NCBI RefSeq assembly: GCF_000513095.1
Contig: NZ_BAUT01000030.1
Coordinates: 1-44,590, forward strand
Length of the DNA: 44,590 nt
Source of the DNA: Halalkalibacter wakoensis JCM 9140
GTDB lineage: Bacteria; Bacillota; Bacilli; Bacillales; Bacillaceae_D
Direction of reading: 5' to 3'
Position 1 is the stretch's first letter. Every line of letters begins with the position of its first letter. A program made the translations under genes and the position numbers. The notes beneath the pieces are model-generated. The model was not told the DNA's origin and searched no databases. It was given only the letters and a program-made list of their open reading frames with translations. This document shows, in pieces, positions 18,261 to 27,680 of the stretch.

Positions 18261-18983
18261 ATGAAAGTCTCATTATTCATCACATGTTTAGCGGACGTGT
18301 TTTATCCAGGTGTTGGGAAAGATACAGTTGAAGTATTAGAAAGGTTAGGCTGTTCAGTCGATTTCCCAGCTGCACAAATATGCTGTGGGCAACCTGCTTA
18401 CAACAGTGGATATCACCGTGAAACAAAAGATGTAGCGAAAAATATGATTAAAGCATTTGAAAAGTCTGAATACGTTGTAACTCCATCTGGCTCTTGTGCA
18501 TCGATGTTTCTAGAGTATCCACATCTTTTAAAAGATGAACCAGAATGGAAAGAAAAAGCTGAACAATTAGCGAAGAAAACATTTGAGTTTTCGCAGTTTC
18601 TCGTTGATGTGCTGAAAATAGAAAATGTTGGTGCTACTTGTCCTGTGAAAGCTACGTATCATACATCTTGTCATATGACACGATTATTAGGTGTGAAAGA
18701 TGCGCCAATGAAACTATTAAACAATGTCGAGGGTCTTGAATTAACAAGTTTACCAAACAAGGAAAATTGCTGCGGTTTCGGTGGTACGTTCTCGGTGAAA
18801 ATGGTACCGATTTCAGAGCAAATGGTTAATGAAAAGATAAGTCATATAGAAAGTACAGAAGCGGAAGTTTTGGTAGGGGCTGACTGCGGTTGTTTAATGA
18901 ACATTGGTGGCCGTATTGATCGTCAAGGAAAGCCAATTAAAGTAATGCATATTGCGCAAGTGCTAAATCAAACAGCAAAGTAG
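18261..18983 (+). CDS. lutA: L-lactate utilisation protein LutA
   Basis: Subunit of the LutABC iron-sulfur complex that oxidises L-lactate to pyruvate. LutA carries two cysteine-rich (CCG) domains: CCGQ at 41-44 and CCGFGG at 170-175, each preceded by a further Cys segment, presumed to bind a Fe-S or related cofactor. Length 240 aa is normal. ATG 18261 has SD AGAGGGTGG. It is first in lutABC, with lutB beginning 13 nt after the stop, and is controlled by the LutR-type operator at 18218. Confidence 0.96.
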   Translation: MKVSLFITCLADVFYPGVGKDTVEVLERLGCSVDFPAAQICCGQPAYNSGYHRETKDVAKNMIKAFEKSEYVVTPSGSCASMFLEYPHLLKDEPEWKEKAEQLAKKTFEFSQFLVDVLKIENVGATCPVKATYHTSCHMTRLLGVKDAPMKLLNNVEGLELTSLPNKENCCGFGGTFSVKMVPISEQMVNEKISHIESTEAEVLVGADCGCLMNIGGRIDRQGKPIKVMHIAQVLNQTAK

Positions 18984-18996
18984 GAGGTGTATGAAA

Positions 18997-20427
18997 ATGG
19001 GAATGAAGATAGGTGAAGTTGAATTTTTTGGCCGTGTAGACAAAGGACTAAAAAATGACTTTATGAGAAACGCGGTTGTTTCTGCTCAGGAAAGATTGAA
19101 AAATGCAAAGTCGAACGCTGAAAAAGAGCTAGGGGATTGGGAAGATTGGCGTGAACTATCGGAGGAAATTCGTCAACACACGCTAGAAAACCTTGATTAT
19201 TACCTTGAACAATTAGCGACAAACGTCTCAGCAAAAGGTGGGCATGTCTTTTTTGCGCAAACAGCAGAAGAAGCAAATGAGTACATTAAAAAGGTCGTAA
19301 AAGAAAAAGAAGCTAAAAAGGTTATCAAATCGAAATCAATGGTAACAGAAGAAATAAGTATGAATGAAGCTTTGGAATCTGTAGGATGCGAAGTCATTGA
19401 GTCTGATTTAGGTGAATACATTTTGCAAATTGATGACCATGATCCACCTTCTCACATTGTTGCACCGGCTCTTCATAAAAACAAAGATCAAATTCGAGAT
19501 ACGTTTCATGTGAAAAAAGGATACAAGAAATCTTCTAAGCCAGAAGAGCTTGCTTTGTTTGCACGTGAACAGTTGCGACAAGAATTTTTACAAGCAGATA
19601 TTGGGATTACGGGTTGTAACTTCGCTGTAGCAGAATCTGGTAGCATTTCATTAGTAACGAATGAAGGAAATGCACGTCTAGCAACAAGTTTGCCAAAAAC
19701 ACAAATATCGGTTATGGGAATGGAACGAATTGTACCTACGTGGGAAGAGCTTGAAGTACTTGTTAGTATGCTCTGTAGAAGTGCAGTTGGCCAGAAGCTA
19801 ACTAGTTATATTACTGGATTAACTGGACCAAAAGAAGAAGGGGATGTTGACGGTCCAGATGAATTCCACCTTGTCATTGTTGATAATGGACGTTCAAACA
19901 TTCTCGGTACCGAATTCCAATCAGCCCTTCAATGTATTCGTTGTGCTGCCTGTATTAATGTATGCCCAATCTATCGTCATATTGGGGGTCACTCTTATGG
20001 TTCGATCTATCCTGGACCAATTGGAGCAGTGTTATCTCCATTGTTAGGAGGATATGATGAATACAAGGAGCTTCCTTATGCATCTAGTTTGTGTGCAGCC
20101 TGTACCGATGCGTGTCCGGTGAAAATTCCATTGCATGAACTGTTAGTGAAACATCGTCGAAATATGGTCGAGGAACAAGGAAAAGCATCGTTTGGTGAAA
20201 AACTAGCGATGAAAGGTTTTGCGATGGCAGCCAGCTCGCCAAAAATTTATGGAATGGGTTCGAAAATGGCTCCACAAATGATGAGTCCTTTAGTTAAAGA
20301 TGGAAAGATTTCAAAAGGACCTGGACCTGTGAAACCGTGGACTGATATCCGAGATTTCCCTAGCCCGAGTAAAGAATCGTTTAGAGAATGGTTTAAAAAT
20401 CGTGAGAAGGGAGCGGATAAGAAATGA
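18997..20427 (+). CDS. lutB: L-lactate utilisation iron-sulfur protein LutB
   Basis: Iron-sulfur electron-transfer subunit of the LutABC complex. An N-terminal LUD domain is followed by two 4Fe-4S motifs: [12 protein letters not shown] at about 313-324 and [13 protein letters not shown] at about 366-378. A C-terminal tail rich in Pro/Gly ends in [17 protein letters not shown], as in B. subtilis LutB. Length 476 aa. ATG 18997 is preferred over 18991: AGGAGGTG (18982-18989) gives about 7-nt spacing, and the resulting MGMKIG resembles MAMKIG in B. subtilis. It overlaps lutC by 4 nt. Confidence 0.96.
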   Translation: MGMKIGEVEFFGRVDKGLKNDFMRNAVVSAQERLKNAKSNAEKELGDWEDWRELSEEIRQHTLENLDYYLEQLATNVSAKGGHVFFAQTAEEANEYIKKVVKEKEAKKVIKSKSMVTEEISMNEALESVGCEVIESDLGEYILQIDDHDPPSHIVAPALHKNKDQIRDTFHVKKGYKKSSKPEELALFAREQLRQEFLQADIGITGCNFAVAESGSISLVTNEGNARLATSLPKTQISVMGMERIVPTWEELEVLVSMLCRSAVGQKLTSYITGLTGPKEEGDVDGPDEFHLVIVDNGRSNILGTEFQSALQCIRCAACINVCPIYRHIGGHSYGSIYPGPIGAVLSPLLGGYDEYKELPYASSLCAACTDACPVKIPLHELLVKHRRNMVEEQGKASFGEKLAMKGFAMAASSPKIYGMGSKMAPQMMSPLVKDGKISKGPGPVKPWTDIRDFPSPSKESFREWFKNREKGADKK

Positions 20428-21143
20428 CAAATGGTACAATTCAAAATCAAGAAGCTTTCTTAAATAAAATCGCTTCAAGCTTAGGAAGAGAACGACGTAA
20501 AGAAAAAGTTGCTCGTCCTGTTTGGAAAAAGCAACCACAACATAATGTGTTTAAAGGAGAATCTCAAGATCAACTTGTTGATCGGTTGAAGTTGCAGTGT
20601 GAGAAAATTCACACAAGTTTTGAACATGTAACGACAGCCGAGTTGCCAGAGAAACTTGAGGAAGTGATCGAGCGATTTGATGGTCAGAAAATCGTTAATT
20701 GGAAAGATGAGCGTTTTTCTCAGTTTGGTCTTGATCCAAAAATGGTACAGCTAAGCAATGAAGGGAAAGAGATTCATACATGGGAGCCAGAGCGTGGAAG
20801 TGAAAATATTACGCTAGCAGAACAAGCTGATATCGGTATCACATTTTCTGATATGACACTAGCTGAATCTGGCACAGTTGTACTATTAAGTGACGAAAAT
20901 AAAGGTAGATCTGTCAGTTTATTGCCAACGAGTTATATAGCCATTATTCCAAAAAGTACAATCGTACCTAGAATGACACAGGCAGCTAGCCATTTACATG
21001 AACTGGCTCAAAAAGAAGGACGTTTTCCTTCATGTGTGAATTTTATTTCAGGACCTAGTAATAGTGCTGATATTGAAATGAACTTAGTTGTCGGGGTCCA
21101 TGGACCGATTAGAGCTTGTTACATTGTGGTTGATGATCAATAA
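20424..21143 (+). CDS. lutC: L-lactate utilisation protein LutC
   Basis: Third subunit of the LutABC lactate oxidation complex, a LUD-domain protein of 239 aa. The region [19 protein letters not shown] and the C-terminal [12 protein letters not shown] are family hallmarks. Start ATG 20424 overlaps the lutB stop (ATGA), with SD GAAGGGAG in the end of lutB, so translation is coupled. A strong terminator at 21149 ends the operon. Confidence 0.96.
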   Translation: MTNGTIQNQEAFLNKIASSLGRERRKEKVARPVWKKQPQHNVFKGESQDQLVDRLKLQCEKIHTSFEHVTTAELPEKLEEVIERFDGQKIVNWKDERFSQFGLDPKMVQLSNEGKEIHTWEPERGSENITLAEQADIGITFSDMTLAESGTVVLLSDENKGRSVSLLPTSYIAIIPKSTIVPRMTQAASHLHELAQKEGRFPSCVNFISGPSNSADIEMNLVVGVHGPIRACYIVVDDQ

Positions 21144-21148
21144 TTTTT

Positions 21149-21184
21149 AAAAGACTACTGAGTGCTTACTCAGTAGTCTTTTTT
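21149..21184 (+). terminator. Intrinsic terminator of lutABC
   Basis: AAGACTACTGAGT pairs perfectly with ACTCAGTAGTCTT, followed by T4 beyond the stem. Confidence 0.92.
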
Positions 21185-21223
21185 GGTGTATTGGAAGATA
21201 CCTAATTAAAGAAAACTGAATAT

Positions 21224-21252
21224 TTGACTAGTGCACTTGTCCACAACAATAT
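21224..21252 (+). promoter_or_regulatory. Weak possible promoter of the first small gene
   Basis: TTGACT (21224-21229), 17 nt, CAATAT (21247-21252). The -35 is good but the -10 poor. A sporulation sigma factor may be used instead; the downstream stretch CATTATTT is a poor sigma-K -10. Confidence 0.3.
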
Positions 21253-21295
21253 CATTATTTCGAATACGGTAAAAGTAAGAGAGGAGGTGTTAGTA

Positions 21296-21508
21296 ATGTT
21301 AAGAAAAGATAGAAGAGATGAGAGAGATACGTTAGATGATGTGTTGAAAAACGAGCTAGACAATGATCTTAGAATCAAAGATAAGAACATTAACATCGCT
21401 AAAGTAGTAGACAGTGGTAATGCTTTCGTTGATGTTACTGTCGATTCAGAATCTAAAGCTCGCGTTCGAACACTCTCTGATGAAATTAGAGACAGAAGAA
21501 GGAAGTAA
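21296..21508 (+). CDS. Small charged protein with SGNxxVDVTV motif (unknown)
   Basis: A 70-aa, highly charged protein (many R, K, D, E; no Cys). Central segment VVDSGNAFVDVTVDSES looks like a beta-strand motif and recurs in the next gene as KSGNSDVDVTVNV. ATG 21296 has an excellent SD (GAGGAGGTG); an upstream frame extension to 21224 has none. I do not recognise the family. The pair lies next to a convergent RsfA-type sporulation regulator, so a role in the spore is conceivable but unproven. A hairpin terminator separates the two small genes. Confidence 0.7.
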   Translation: MLRKDRRDERDTLDDVLKNELDNDLRIKDKNINIAKVVDSGNAFVDVTVDSESKARVRTLSDEIRDRRRK

Positions 21509-21515
21509 GTAAAAT

Positions 21516-21575
21516 GAGGTTGTCTCAAAATTGGCATCTAAAAAAGGCAAAAGCCCATGAGGCGACCTCTTTTTT
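21516..21575 (+). terminator. Terminator between the two small genes
   Basis: GAGGTTGTCT pairs with AGGCGACCTC through two G-U pairs; a small inner GGC/GCC hairpin sits in the long loop; T6 follows. The next gene has only its SD between this and its start, so it depends on read-through or on a promoter hidden inside. Confidence 0.65.
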
Positions 21576-21593
21576 AAACAAGGAGGGTTGGAA

Positions 21594-21878
21594 ATGTCTG
21601 AATTCAATAAACTTCAAAAGAAATTGAATGACAGTGTTCGAAGTGCAGTAGAAAACAGCGCAAACGTACAAAAAAGTGGTAATTCTGACGTCGACGTCAC
21701 TGTGAATGTTAACATTGATACGACAGCCATTGCCTATGCTCTAGCTTTTGCACTTCATACATCGGGAAAGATAGACGATGAAGAATATAAAAAAGTAATC
21801 AAGAAAATTAATAAAAAAGATAAAATAGAAGTATTAAAAGCAATCCTAGATGGAGATAGAGGTTTATTTGGTAAATGA
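21594..21878 (+). CDS. Small protein with SGNxxVDVTV motif (unknown)
   Basis: A 94-aa protein: an amphipathic N-terminal stretch, then KSGNSDVDVTVNVNIDTT, a small hydrophobic helix AIAYALAFALH, and a lysine-rich C-terminal half. ATG 21594 has SD AAGGAGGG; the in-frame TTG at 21588 overlaps it. The motif shared with the upstream gene (SGN..VDVTV) suggests common ancestry or a shared partner. Function unknown. No own promoter is visible after the terminator at 21516-21575. Confidence 0.72.
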   Translation: MSEFNKLQKKLNDSVRSAVENSANVQKSGNSDVDVTVNVNIDTTAIAYALAFALHTSGKIDDEEYKKVIKKINKKDKIEVLKAILDGDRGLFGK

Positions 21879-21894
21879 GGATTACAAAGTGATA

Positions 21895-21929
21895 GGGTGC
21901 CTAGAAGATCATTCATTTTTTAGGCACCC
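21895..21929. terminator. Hairpin between convergent genes
   Basis: GGGTGCCTA and TAGGCACCC are perfect 9-nt inverted repeats around a 17-nt loop. Neither side has a clear T tract, so termination strength is uncertain, but the convergent position fits a shared end. Confidence 0.5.
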
Positions 21930-21943
21930 ATTAATCAGTATTA

Positions 21944-22570
21944 TTATTTCGCAACTTTTTCTAAATTTCCGTTTTTATCCATTTTAAATGAAGCGTTTGA
22001 AAGAGACTCTTCATCTTCAAGAATAGCCATTCGTCTAGCTCTGTTCATGATTTGAATGAGAGATTGATAATCCTCTTCAATAATACTATTATCCTGTTTA
22101 ATTTTCTTAAGTTCTTTTTCAAGTTCAGCATTACGTAATTCGAGCTCTTGATTTTGTTGTTGCAATCTTTCGTTCTCTAATTGTAAAGAGGATGATTGTG
22201 TGTTGGTATGCATCATGTTTTGTAAATAATCAATGACGGTCTCAAGAGACATCTCACTATCTAGTGATTGGTTCAACCTTTCGAATGTTGGTTGAGGAGT
22301 CCACATTGGCCTCATCTGAGGATAATAAGAGAAGGATGCGGCACGCTTTCTTTCTTTTCTCTCTTTCTTTGCTTCAGCAATTTGCTTCATATAACGGTTG
22401 CGGACAACTGCATTCCAACGGAACCCGCATGCTGCAGATGTACGGTTTAACTCATCTCCAACTTCATCAAAAGCTCTTAGTTGAGTACTTCCTTCTCGAA
22501 TATGTTTTAAAACTGTTTCAGCTAGTAATACGTCATCTTCATGTGACCAAGCATCTTGTCTAATTTTCAT
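21944..22570 (-). CDS. RsfA/Myb-like sporulation transcription factor
   Basis: A 208-aa protein with an N-terminal SANT/Myb-like DNA-binding domain: RQDAWSHEDDVLLAETVLKH, EGSTQLRAFDEVGDELNRT, then ACGFRWNAVVR (about residues 4-58). This is the signature of the RsfA family of prespore regulators (B. subtilis RsfA, YlbO). A basic linker and a long coiled coil (about 118-180, ELELRNAELEKELKKI region) follow. ATG 22570 has SD AAGGAGTG. A sigma-F-type promoter lies upstream. It is an RsfA paralogue; equivalence to B. subtilis rsfA itself cannot be decided. Confidence 0.88.
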   Translation of the reverse strand: MKIRQDAWSHEDDVLLAETVLKHIREGSTQLRAFDEVGDELNRTSAACGFRWNAVVRNRYMKQIAEAKKERKERKRAASFSYYPQMRPMWTPQPTFERLNQSLDSEMSLETVIDYLQNMMHTNTQSSSLQLENERLQQQNQELELRNAELEKELKKIKQDNSIIEEDYQSLIQIMNRARRMAILEDEESLSNASFKMDKNGNLEKVAK

Positions 22571-22609
22571 ATTATATCACTCCTTGAATATTGAAATCTT
22601 ATTGGTACC

Positions 22610-22639
22610 AATTCTAACCAGCAAATTGATTCTTTATAC
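22610..22639 (-). promoter_or_regulatory. Candidate sigma-F promoter of the RsfA-like gene
   Basis: On the minus strand, GTATA (22639-22635), exactly 15 nt, then GGTTAGAATT (22619-22610). This fits the B. subtilis sigma-F consensus GYWTA-N15-GGNRANAMTW with one mismatch. Transcription would start about 34 nt before the ATG. Confidence 0.6.
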
Positions 22640-22734
22640 AAGGGTGATAGAAAATTAAATTAGAACAAGGTAGATATATAGACATGTCTGCTGTTAAAAC
22701 ATTACATACTACGAAACTATACGTTGTAGGGAAC

Positions 22735-22775
22735 AACAAAGAGTCTGTATACTAGTTTGTTTAGTATACAGACTC
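22735..22775 (-). terminator. Intrinsic terminator of rarA
   Basis: GAGTCTGTATACT and AGTATACAGACTC are perfect 13-nt inverted repeats; on the minus strand they are followed by TTTGTTGTT. It ends the rarA transcript. Confidence 0.82.
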
Positions 22776-22787
22776 GATTTTCGATTA

Positions 22788-24053
22788 TTATTTATTTAAG
22801 CGTTCATAAACTTCCGCTAATGCTTGTTCAAATTTACCAGTTCTTTTTGGTTCATAATAGTGTGCTTCTTTAAGTTTAGTAGGCAAATATTGTTGTTTTA
22901 CCCAGCCATGCTCATAATCATGCGGATACTTGTAGTCTATTCCTCGACCTAGCTCTATAGCCCCTTTGTAGTGGGTATCCTTTAAATGTTTTGGAACTTC
23001 TCCAATGTGACCACTTCGAATATCTGCTAATGCTTGATCAAGTGCTTTATAGGCGGAATTGGATTTTGGGGACAAACATAGTTCAATTACAGCATTTGCC
23101 AAAGGAATTCGTGCCTCTGGGAATCCTAAACGCTCTGAAGCTTCTATAGCAGAAAGGGTTCTTGGACCTGCTTGTGGATTGGCTAATCCAATGTCTTCAT
23201 ACGCAATAACAAGAAGTCTGCGATTGATACTGATTAAATCTCCAGCTTCAATTAATCTTGCTAAATAATGGAGTGCTGCATTGACGTCACTCCCACGAAT
23301 CGATTTTTGAAAAGCAGAGAGAACATCATAATGGGCATCTCCATCTTTATCATGTTGAAAGCTTTTCTTCTGAATACAAGTCTCAGCTGTTTTGAGGGAA
23401 ATCGTCTTTACCCCAAACTCATCTGGGAAGGTAGAAAGAATGGCTAGTTCTAATCCATTTAAGGCTGAACGCACATCCCCACCACATGCTTTGGCTAAAT
23501 GAGTTATGGCTTCGTCACTTATTGATACTTCTTCATTTCCATATCCGTTGTCTGAATCAAGAAGTGCCCTTTGCAACGCTTGTTTTATATCGTCAACAGT
23601 AAGAGGCTCGAGCTCGAAAATTTGGCAACGGCTTCGGATCGCTGGATTAATGGAATGGAACGGGTTGGCAGTTGTCGCCCCAATTAAGATGAGCAATCCA
23701 TTTTCAAGGTACGGCAGTAGAAAATCTTGTTTTCCTTTATCTAACCGGTGAACTTCATCAAGAATGAGGATGAGTTGACCATGCATTTTGGCTTCCTCAA
23801 CAGCAATCTCCATATCTTTCTTGTTATGGACAACAGCATTAAGTATTTTTGAAGGTGTTCCAGTTGAACCCGCAATACTACTTGCAATCGACGTTTTCCC
23901 AATTCCAGGTGGGCCATAGAGGATCATAGAAGACAACTGTCCTACATCGACCATTCGTCTTAACAATTGTCCTTCACCAATTAAATGTTGTTGGCCAATC
24001 ACATCTTCTATTTTTTTTGGTCGCATTCGATAGGCGAGTGGTTGTTTTTTCAT
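22788..24053 (-). CDS. rarA: Replication-associated recombination protein RarA (MgsA)
   Basis: A AAA+ ATPase of the clamp-loader-like WRNIP1/Mgs1 group that acts at stalled replication forks. Walker A GPPGIGKT is at residues 47-54, Walker B LILDEVHR at about 96-103, and sensor segment GATTANP follows; the C-terminal tetramerisation region is complete. Length 421 aa equals B. subtilis YrvN. The start is taken at 24053 (MKKQPLAYRMRPK) with GAGAGGA upstream; a longer frame to 24116 has no support. It is transcribed opposite to most of the window and divergently from the YczE-like gene. Confidence 0.95.
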   Translation of the reverse strand: MKKQPLAYRMRPKKIEDVIGQQHLIGEGQLLRRMVDVGQLSSMILYGPPGIGKTSIASSIAGSTGTPSKILNAVVHNKKDMEIAVEEAKMHGQLILILDEVHRLDKGKQDFLLPYLENGLLILIGATTANPFHSINPAIRSRCQIFELEPLTVDDIKQALQRALLDSDNGYGNEEVSISDEAITHLAKACGGDVRSALNGLELAILSTFPDEFGVKTISLKTAETCIQKKSFQHDKDGDAHYDVLSAFQKSIRGSDVNAALHYLARLIEAGDLISINRRLLVIAYEDIGLANPQAGPRTLSAIEASERLGFPEARIPLANAVIELCLSPKSNSAYKALDQALADIRSGHIGEVPKHLKDTHYKGAIELGRGIDYKYPHDYEHGWVKQQYLPTKLKEAHYYEPKRTGKFEQALAEVYERLNK

Positions 24054-24135
24054 CTTTTTATCCTCTCTTTTATCGGTAATAACGTAAGTGTAATAGAATA
24101 GAGGGACAAAAGCCAACTATCCTGACTGGTTTTAT

Positions 24136-24173
24136 GGTCTGATGACCCAAATTAAAGATTTTCGTGCTATAAT
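24136..24173 (+). promoter_or_regulatory. Extended -10 promoter with overlapping dyad, YczE-like gene
   Basis: TGCTATAAT (24165-24173) is an extended -10 box without a recognisable -35. The dyad GGTCTGATGACC (24136-24147) sits where the -35 would be and ends in GATGACC, like the half-site of the lut operators. It could bind a GntR-type regulator. Confidence 0.4.
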
Positions 24174-24206
24174 GGCAAAGAATTCTAAAGAGAGAAGGGA
24201 TTTCTC

Positions 24207-24902
24207 TTGGGGAGAGTAGAAATAAATAAGAAAAGACGTCTCTTTTTATTTCGATGGAGTACGTTTATGTTTGGACTTATTGTAATGGCTCTTGGTATTG
24301 CACTAATGATTCATGCCAATCTTGGTGGTGCGCCATGGGATGTTTTACATATTGGTTTAACCAAGCAGCTAGGTTTAACAGTTGGCACATGGTCAATTAT
24401 AATGGGGTTTGTTGTACTAAGCATAACAGCTTTTCTAATGAAGTCCTGGCCACAAATTGGTGCTTTTTTAAATATGCTGTTTCTTGGCATTTTTATAGAC
24501 TTGTTTTTATGGCTCATTCCTGCACCTGCCACAATGTTTTGGCAGTATTCGATGATGCTTTTAGGAATACTCATTATCGGATATGGTATCGGTATATATA
24601 TTGCTCCGGGTTGCGGAGCCGGTCCACGTGATAGTCTTATGCTCGCCCTACAGCAAAAAACGGGTTGGAAAGTTCAACATGTGCGAGTGCTAATGGAAGT
24701 GAGTGTCCTTTCTATTGGCTGGTTGCTTGGAGGAACGGTTTTCATTGGAACGCTCATTTTCTGTTTTGGCATTGGGTCTGTTGTAGGAGTCACCTTGCCT
24801 CAGTGCAAACGGATCTTTGATTATATTTTGGAAAGAGGGATAAAGGATGAAGATTTCAACAAAGGGTCGTTACGGACTCACTATCATGATGGCGTTAGCT
24901 AA
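24207..24902 (+). CDS. YczE/YyaS-like integral membrane protein
   Basis: A 231-aa membrane protein with about five helices and repeated glycine-rich motifs (ALGIALMIHANLGGAPWDV, IAPGCGAGPRDSLM), characteristic of the YczE/YyaS/YitT-like family of unknown role. Start is TTG 24207 with GAAGGGA (24195-24201); the first residues KKRRLFLFRW match the usual short cationic N-terminus before helix 1. Its last 56 nt overlap cymR in another frame, so translation of the two may be coupled. B. subtilis has no such gene between yrvN (rarA) and cymR, to my knowledge. Confidence 0.8.
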   Translation: MGRVEINKKRRLFLFRWSTFMFGLIVMALGIALMIHANLGGAPWDVLHIGLTKQLGLTVGTWSIIMGFVVLSITAFLMKSWPQIGAFLNMLFLGIFIDLFLWLIPAPATMFWQYSMMLLGILIIGYGIGIYIAPGCGAGPRDSLMLALQQKTGWKVQHVRVLMEVSVLSIGWLLGGTVFIGTLIFCFGIGSVVGVTLPQCKRIFDYILERGIKDEDFNKGSLRTHYHDGVS

Positions 24903-25266
24903 ACAAGCAGGGGAAGGTCCGATTTCACTAAAATCAATCGCCAAAGAATATGATTTATCCGAACATTATTTAGAGCAGCTCATTGCCCCACTACGAAATG
25001 CAATGTTAGTGAAGAGTGTTCGTGGTGCTTACGGCGGGTATATGTTAGCAAAAGAAGCAAAAGAGATTACAGCAGGAGATATTATTCGCGTGTTAGAAGG
25101 GCCTATTAGTCCAGTTGAAGTGATGGATAATGAAGAGCCAGCCAAGCGCAATTTATGGATAAAAATTCGCGATGCTGTCAAGGATGTACTTGATAACACG
25201 ACTCTTGAGGATTTAGCTACATATGAAGATTCAGGTGATCAAGAATATTTTATGTTTTATATATAA
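24847..25266 (+). CDS. cymR: Cysteine metabolism repressor CymR (Rrf2 family)
   Basis: Rrf2-family winged-helix repressor that, with CysK, represses cystine uptake and cysteine synthesis genes when sulfur is plentiful. Sequence MKISTKGRYGLTIMMALA, then LSEHYLEQLIAPLRNA (recognition helix) and GGYMLAK. It has no cysteines, so it does not carry the Fe-S cluster of IscR-type relatives, consistent with CymR. Length 139 aa. It lies before iscS-mnmA as in B. subtilis. The start overlaps the end of the YczE-like gene by 56 nt; SD GAAAGAGGG is in that gene. Confidence 0.92.
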   Translation: MKISTKGRYGLTIMMALAKQAGEGPISLKSIAKEYDLSEHYLEQLIAPLRNAMLVKSVRGAYGGYMLAKEAKEITAGDIIRVLEGPISPVEVMDNEEPAKRNLWIKIRDAVKDVLDNTTLEDLATYEDSGDQEYFMFYI

Positions 25267-25287
25267 AAAGGAATGTAACTCCTTTTT
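25265..25287 (+). terminator. Short hairpin after cymR
   Basis: AAAAAGGA and TCCTTTTT form an 8-bp A/T-rich stem ending in T5, directly on the cymR stop. Weak; probably permits some read-through to iscS. Confidence 0.5.
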
Positions 25288-25325
25288 ATTTGGGATTCTT
25301 ATAAATAAAAGAAGGTGTACGAAAA

Positions 25326-26486
25326 GTGGAATTAATTTATGTTGACCATGCGGCTACTTCGCCTCTTCATCCAGATGTCCTGAATGAGATGCTGCCGTAT
25401 TTCCAAACTCATTTTGGAAATCCGTCAAGCATTCATCAAATCGGGAGGCAGGCAAGGCAAGCACTCGACAAGGCACGTCGGACGATTGCAAGTGTACTAA
25501 ATGTCCATGAGCAAACGCTTATTTTTACAAGCGGTGGTACAGAAGCTGACAATATGGCTATTCTCGGATATGCTCTTGAACATAAAAGCAAAGGAAATCA
25601 TATTATTACATCTAAGGTCGAACATCATGCGGTTTTACATGCCTGTCAAGAACTTGAAAAGCGAGGGTTTGACGTAACGTATCTCCCTGTAGATGAAACA
25701 GGGAGGGTAAAGCTAAATGATGTACAAGAAGCCTTACGTGATGATACAATTCTTGTTACGCTCATGTTTGGAAACAACGAAGTCGGTACGATTCAACCGA
25801 TTGAAGAGGTTGGTCAATTGTTACAAGAACATCAAGCTGTTTTCCATACAGATGCTGTACAGGCTTGTGGAATGGTTGAATTAAATCTCTCGCAATTGCC
25901 TGTTGATATGCTTTCTGTTTCTGCTCATAAAATCAATGGTCCTAAAGGGGTTGGTCTTCTCTATATGAAAGAAGGCATTAAAGTAAAACCCGTTCTATTT
26001 GGTGGCGAGCAAGAGCGTAAGCGCCGTGCCGGGACAGAAAATGTGGCAGCAGTCGTTGGTTTTGCAAAAGCAATGGAACTTTCGAACCGTTCTATTATGG
26101 AACGAACGGAGCGCTATCAAAAGTTTGCTCAAACGTTAATCGATGTTTGGTCCAAAAAAGAAGTGGATTTCTATGTAAATGGACATCAGCATGAACGTTT
26201 GCCGCATGTATTAAATGTTAGCTTTCCTTATGTGAATATTGAATCATTGTTGATGAATTTAGACATGGCGTCTATTTGTGCGTCAAGTGGTTCGGCTTGT
26301 ACAGCTGGGTCGATTGAACCATCGCATGTACTGGTTGCGATGTTTGAGAATGAATCAGAACGAGTACAATCAGCGATTCGTTTTAGTTTCGGGTTCGGGA
26401 ATACAAACGAACAGATCGAACGAGTAGCGTTAGATACGGCCGAAATTGTAAAACGGCTTAGACAGCAAGAAGAATATATCAGCTAG
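25326..26486 (+). CDS. iscS: Cysteine desulfurase (IscS/YrvO type)
   Basis: PLP enzyme that removes sulfur from cysteine. Placed directly before mnmA, it probably supplies sulfur for tRNA 2-thiouridylation, as YrvO does in B. subtilis. The PLP lysine is K202 in SAHKINGPKG; the active-site cysteine is C325 in SSGSACTAGS. N-terminal YVDHAATSPL is typical. Length 386 aa. Start is GTG 25326 with AAGGTG (25312-25317); no better ATG exists. The mnmA ATG follows 24 nt after the stop. Confidence 0.95.
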   Translation: MELIYVDHAATSPLHPDVLNEMLPYFQTHFGNPSSIHQIGRQARQALDKARRTIASVLNVHEQTLIFTSGGTEADNMAILGYALEHKSKGNHIITSKVEHHAVLHACQELEKRGFDVTYLPVDETGRVKLNDVQEALRDDTILVTLMFGNNEVGTIQPIEEVGQLLQEHQAVFHTDAVQACGMVELNLSQLPVDMLSVSAHKINGPKGVGLLYMKEGIKVKPVLFGGEQERKRRAGTENVAAVVGFAKAMELSNRSIMERTERYQKFAQTLIDVWSKKEVDFYVNGHQHERLPHVLNVSFPYVNIESLLMNLDMASICASSGSACTAGSIEPSHVLVAMFENESERVQSAIRFSFGFGNTNEQIERVALDTAEIVKRLRQQEEYIS

Positions 26487-27635
<1,149 letters not shown>

Positions 27636-27637
27636 CA

Positions 27638-27666
27638 TTGTCAATTCTGATGCTACAACTTAAAAT
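27638..27666 (+). promoter_or_regulatory. Sigma-A promoter of the TPR gene and recD2
   Basis: TTGTCA (27638-27643), 17 nt, TAAAAT (27661-27666), directly after the mnmA terminator. The transcript would begin close to the SD, giving a very short leader. Confidence 0.6.
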
Positions 27667-27680
27667 TAGGAGGAGATCTT

